From: Dehalococcoidales bacterium
Lineage (GTDB): Bacteria; Chloroflexota; Dehalococcoidia; Dehalococcoidales; UBA5627
DNA: 8,271 nt
Reading direction: 5' to 3'
NCBI GenBank assembly: GCA_028706995.1
Contig: JAQTVR010000045.1
Span: 1 to 8,271, forward strand
In this document: piece after piece, positions 6,546 to 8,271 of the stretch
Numbering within the stretch: position 1 is the stretch's first letter
How the letters are laid out: each line of letters starts with the position of its first letter
The notes under the pieces: generated by a model
What the model was told of the DNA's origin: nothing
The model's database searches: none
Seen by the model: only the letters and a program-made list of their open reading frames with translations
Program-made: the position numbers and the translations under genes

Positions 6546-6595
6546 ATGATAAAACAGGCAATAATCATGGCGGCAGAACAAGACCGTTCACAGCC
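6546..6595 (+). pseudogene. 5' remnant of a second sugar nucleotidyltransferase
   Basis: The ATG begins MIKQAIIMAA, the typical first strand of a sugar-1-phosphate nucleotidyltransferase, which would normally continue as GEGxRLRPFT. Here the reading frame fails after MAA and stops at TAG (6615-6617), giving only 23 codons. A shifted frame restores RPFTA (6581-6595), so bases have been lost within the nucleotide-binding loop. After that the sequence switches to dinB. The gene would have been the third of the glm operon, 10 bases after the glmU-like stop. The fragment is short, but the match to the family start and its position beside a sister gene make it credible. Confidence 0.55.
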
Positions 6596-6719
6596 ATCGC
6601 CAGTTCCAAGGTGGTAGCCAAGATTGCATCGGATCACTCTAAGCCGTATGGACTCATAGAAGTGGCGCTGGGTGAAGAGTGCAGATTCTTGGCGCCGCTA
6701 CCTGTGGAAAAACTACTAG
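6596..6719 (+). pseudogene. dinB: Internal fragment of DNA polymerase IV
   Basis: Forty-one codons in the frame of 6596 read IASSKVVAKIASD, HSKPYGLIEV, then FLAPLPVEKLL. This matches the Y-family polymerase (DinB/Pol IV) stretch that normally reads like VASNKxxAKIASDxxKPxGL and FLxPLPVxKLWGVG, in the late palm and thumb region. DinB is a translesion polymerase of about 350-400 residues, so this is a small internal piece. There is no start of its own: the left edge is fused to the nucleotidyltransferase remnant. On the right it is cut by the insertion sequence right at the KL-(W/L)-G motif. The last base of the window (8271, after CTAG) fits the next base of the LG codons, so the rest of dinB probably continues outside the window. 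Confidence 0.7.
6716..6719 (+). repeat. Left copy of the CTAG target duplication
   Basis: CTAG directly precedes the left inverted repeat and recurs at 8267-8270 directly after the right one. Because CTAG is palindromic, it could instead be the outermost part of longer inverted repeats. Confidence 0.5.
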
Positions 6720-6735
6720 GAGTGTGTCCGAGTAA
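6720..6735 (+). repeat. Left terminal inverted repeat of the IS
   Basis: GAGTGTGTCCGAGTAA pairs with the right end at 14 of 16 bases; the two mismatches are TG against CC at the fourth and fifth positions. Confidence 0.75.
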
Positions 6736-6845
6736 CGGATGGCTTGCCATAGGTTAACATGGATGAGGGTTATGGTTGGGGATAATAAAGATACGGTTTT
6801 ACGAAAACAGATGGTGGAATCGATAAGCATAGGCGCCGGGTGTCA

Positions 6846-8192
6846 CTATACCGGCACGGTAACCGCCAGGATGTTCCTGTCAAACAGACCCTGTCGATAT
6901 GCTTTGAATAGCTTGAGCATATTGTGGCCTGTGCAGATGACCTTCCATTCGCTGCTCACCTTATCCGATCCCCTCAACAGAAACTGATCGAATCCTCGTA
7001 TTTGCTTGATCTGGCCGAAAACCGGTTCGGGCAACTCTTTTCTCAGCCCATAACGCTCTTTCCCCTTCTTTGTCCTCAGTTTCCGTCGCATCCTGTCCAC
7101 TATTGGGAGACATTTCGGTATTCGCCCTCGGGGAGCAGGCGGAAGAGTAAATCTATGGCCTATCTTATCGGGTGGCATGTAGACATCTATCCCAAGGGCG
7201 GTGAGATTCTTAACGGCATTGCTGGAGAAGTATCCGGCATCGGCTGACATTTGACGTGGTAACTGACCTGTATTGATCTTCACGATTTCCATCATCGGTT
7301 CAGACTGTCCCCTGTCTGTGGGCTTATTTGTGACTTCAGCCGCCACTATTACCTGGTTAGCACTATCGACGGCGGCTTGGGCGTTATATGCCTGGATGAA
7401 ATGTTTGCCTCCGGGGGCAGGCATGATATGGGAGTCAGGATCGGTGAAGTTCCTCTGTGCCTTATCCGGCGGCATCACCTCTTCTTCACCTTTCGCGGGT
7501 TCTTTTTCGGCTGCCAACCGGGCCTCAGCTTCCAGGGCTGCCTTGGCTTCCTTTATCTTTTTTAGACGGCTCTCCCTGAACGCCAGTTCCTTAGGTAATT
7601 CATCGCCCATTTTATCTTTGCCGTACCGCTGGTCTTCCTCTTCGTCTACCGTCTCTGCCATCTTAAGCAACTCCGCTACCTCTGTCTCAAGACGTGCTTC
7701 TTCCTCTTTCATCCTCTTGTAACTCATTGCCTTATGCTTTGATGCGTTGGCTTTGATCTTGGTCCCATCAAGAGCCACATGTCCCAACTTTACCAGTCCC
7801 GCCTTCCTACATAACTTCAATTCCTGTAGGAATAGCCCGGCCAGGGCTTTCAAATGGTCTTTGCGAAAATCAGAGATAGTACGGAAGTCTGGAGTGTTGT
7901 TCGCAGCAAGTACCCGGAAGGCGATATCTTCACAAAGATGTTTCTCTATCTTCCGTGACGAAGCTACCCCAATGCAGTAAGCGTAAAGCAGTACCTTTAC
8001 CATCATGGCCGGGTGATAGGGCGGATACCCACGTTCTTCACAAGCGTACCGTTCCGTTATTGCTGAGAGGTTGAGATGATCTACTACGTCAGAGATAAAG
8101 TAGGCCAGGTGGTCGTCGGGTAGCCATTCTTGCATCGATATCGGCATGAGAAATATCTGATCGGGTTCATAGGAACGAAAGGTCTTGCTCAC
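6846..8192 (-). CDS. IS1182-family DDE transposase
   Basis: This is a full-length 448-residue transposase. The N-terminal region (about 10-125, from FLMPISMQEWLPDDHLAYF) is the DUF772-type domain shared by IS5/IS1182 relatives. The catalytic triad appears to be Asp142 (VALDGTKIKANASKH), Asp318 (SADAGYFSS) and Glu389 (LPEPVFGQIK). A charged, Lys/Glu/Ala-rich stretch at about 157-235 is probably a coiled coil inserted between the first and second Asp, as is common in this family. The start is GTG at 8192; AGGAGG lies 5 bases upstream (plus-strand CCTCCT, 8198-8203). A perfect TATAAT on the minus strand (8226-8221) lies between the right inverted repeat and the start, with no good -35 match. A 37-residue block of a related transposase is found as a scar beside tRNA-Ala. 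Confidence 0.93.
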   Translation of the reverse strand: MSKTFRSYEPDQIFLMPISMQEWLPDDHLAYFISDVVDHLNLSAITERYACEERGYPPYHPAMMVKVLLYAYCIGVASSRKIEKHLCEDIAFRVLAANNTPDFRTISDFRKDHLKALAGLFLQELKLCRKAGLVKLGHVALDGTKIKANASKHKAMSYKRMKEEEARLETEVAELLKMAETVDEEEDQRYGKDKMGDELPKELAFRESRLKKIKEAKAALEAEARLAAEKEPAKGEEEVMPPDKAQRNFTDPDSHIMPAPGGKHFIQAYNAQAAVDSANQVIVAAEVTNKPTDRGQSEPMMEIVKINTGQLPRQMSADAGYFSSNAVKNLTALGIDVYMPPDKIGHRFTLPPAPRGRIPKCLPIVDRMRRKLRTKKGKERYGLRKELPEPVFGQIKQIRGFDQFLLRGSDKVSSEWKVICTGHNMLKLFKAYRQGLFDRNILAVTVPV

Positions 8193-8197
8193 AGCCG

Positions 8198-8203
8198 CCT
8201 CCT
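8198..8203 (-). promoter_or_regulatory. Ribosome binding site of the transposase
   Basis: On the minus strand this is AGGAGG, 5 bases before the GTG at 8192. It decides in favour of the GTG start. Confidence 0.7.
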
Positions 8204-8220
8204 CGTTAAAACTTGTCCTA

Positions 8221-8226
8221 ATTATA
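8221..8226 (-). promoter_or_regulatory. -10 box of the transposase promoter
   Basis: TATAAT on the minus strand, 28 bases before the GTG start. No convincing -35 box lies 16-18 bases upstream, so the promoter is probably weak, which is usual for insertion sequences. Confidence 0.4.
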
Positions 8227-8250
8227 ACCTGTTATGCCCGACTGAAGCTA

Positions 8251-8266
8251 TTACTCGGACAGGCTC
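8251..8266 (-). repeat. Right terminal inverted repeat of the IS
   Basis: Read on the minus strand it is GAGCCTGTCCGAGTAA, matching the left end at 14 of 16 bases. Confidence 0.75.
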
Positions 8267-8270
8267 CTAG
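8267..8270 (+). repeat. Right copy of the CTAG target duplication
   Basis: CTAG follows the right inverted repeat directly, mirroring 6716-6719. Only one further base (G) is present in the window, so the flank cannot be examined. Confidence 0.45.
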
Positions 8271-8271
8271 G

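Larger units (their letters stand above)
6720..8266 (-). mobile_element. IS1182-family insertion sequence, complete
   Basis: This is a 1,547-bp element with one transposase gene on the minus strand. The terminal inverted repeats are GAGTGTGTCCGAGTAA (6720-6735) and, read inward from the other end, GAGCCTGTCCGAGTAA (8266-8251), matching at 14 of 16 positions. CTAG flanks both sides. About 110 bases between the left repeat and the transposase stop contain no gene. Size and transposase type fit the IS1182 family. The element lies inside a dinB fragment. With an intact gene, promoter box, ribosome site and both ends, it looks recently active or still mobile. Confidence 0.87.

Noticed and set aside
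5975..6637. 220-codon open frame on the minus strand
   Set aside because: It lies antisense to the beta-helix part of the glmU-like gene, whose repeated Gly/Ile codons keep the reverse frame open. No ribosome site or family resemblance.
7273..7722. 149-codon + strand open frame within the IS
   Set aside because: It is antisense to the charged Lys/Glu stretch of the transposase; the Ser/Ala-rich product is a by-product of that composition.

Overview
The window reads as a chromosomal segment from a bacterium, possibly a member of the Dehalococcoidia (Chloroflexota). The signals are bacterial: TATAAT-type promoters, Shine-Dalgarno sites, and a tRNA gene without an encoded CCA. Yet it carries a HerA-type ATPase and a GlmM/GlmU pair that look archaeal in style. 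That combination is what I would expect of a Dehalococcoidia-like organism, but the taxonomic call is inference and only moderately secure.

Left part (1-3226). Three tightly overlapping + strand genes form one operon: a small HAS-barrel protein, a HerA-like DNA-translocase ATPase, and a patatin-family (RssA-like) lipid hydrolase. A weak hairpin follows, then a promoter and tRNA-Ala(UGC), which carries the G3:U70 alanine identity pair.

Middle part (3227 to about 6120). This stretch is more AT-rich and differs in codon use. It begins with a 109-bp scrap of an IS1182-type transposase related to the intact copy at the right end of the window. Next comes a small minus-strand gene for a two-helix membrane protein. 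After that come a GlmM-type phosphoglucosamine mutase gene, broken by one in-frame TGA, and a GlmU-type bifunctional nucleotidyltransferase/acetyltransferase gene that overlaps it by 4 bases. If intact, these two would make UDP-GlcNAc from glucosamine-6-phosphate. The glmM promoter is placed so that its transcript would start at or one base before the ATG, which suggests leaderless translation.

Right part (about 6120-8271). Third-position GC jumps inside the glmU-like gene, from about 38% to about 74% in adjacent 50-codon blocks. From there on the codon use resembles the left operon, so the gene looks like a recombinant mosaic. Immediately downstream are a few codons of a second sugar nucleotidyltransferase, joined to an internal piece of DNA polymerase IV (dinB). 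An intact IS1182-family element, with terminal inverted repeats and a probable 4-bp CTAG target duplication, interrupts that dinB piece. The window ends one base past the right-hand CTAG.

I found no CRISPR array, toxin-antitoxin pair or clear new defence system. The most notable things are the rearranged and mosaic structure of the glm locus and the HAS-barrel/HerA/patatin operon.
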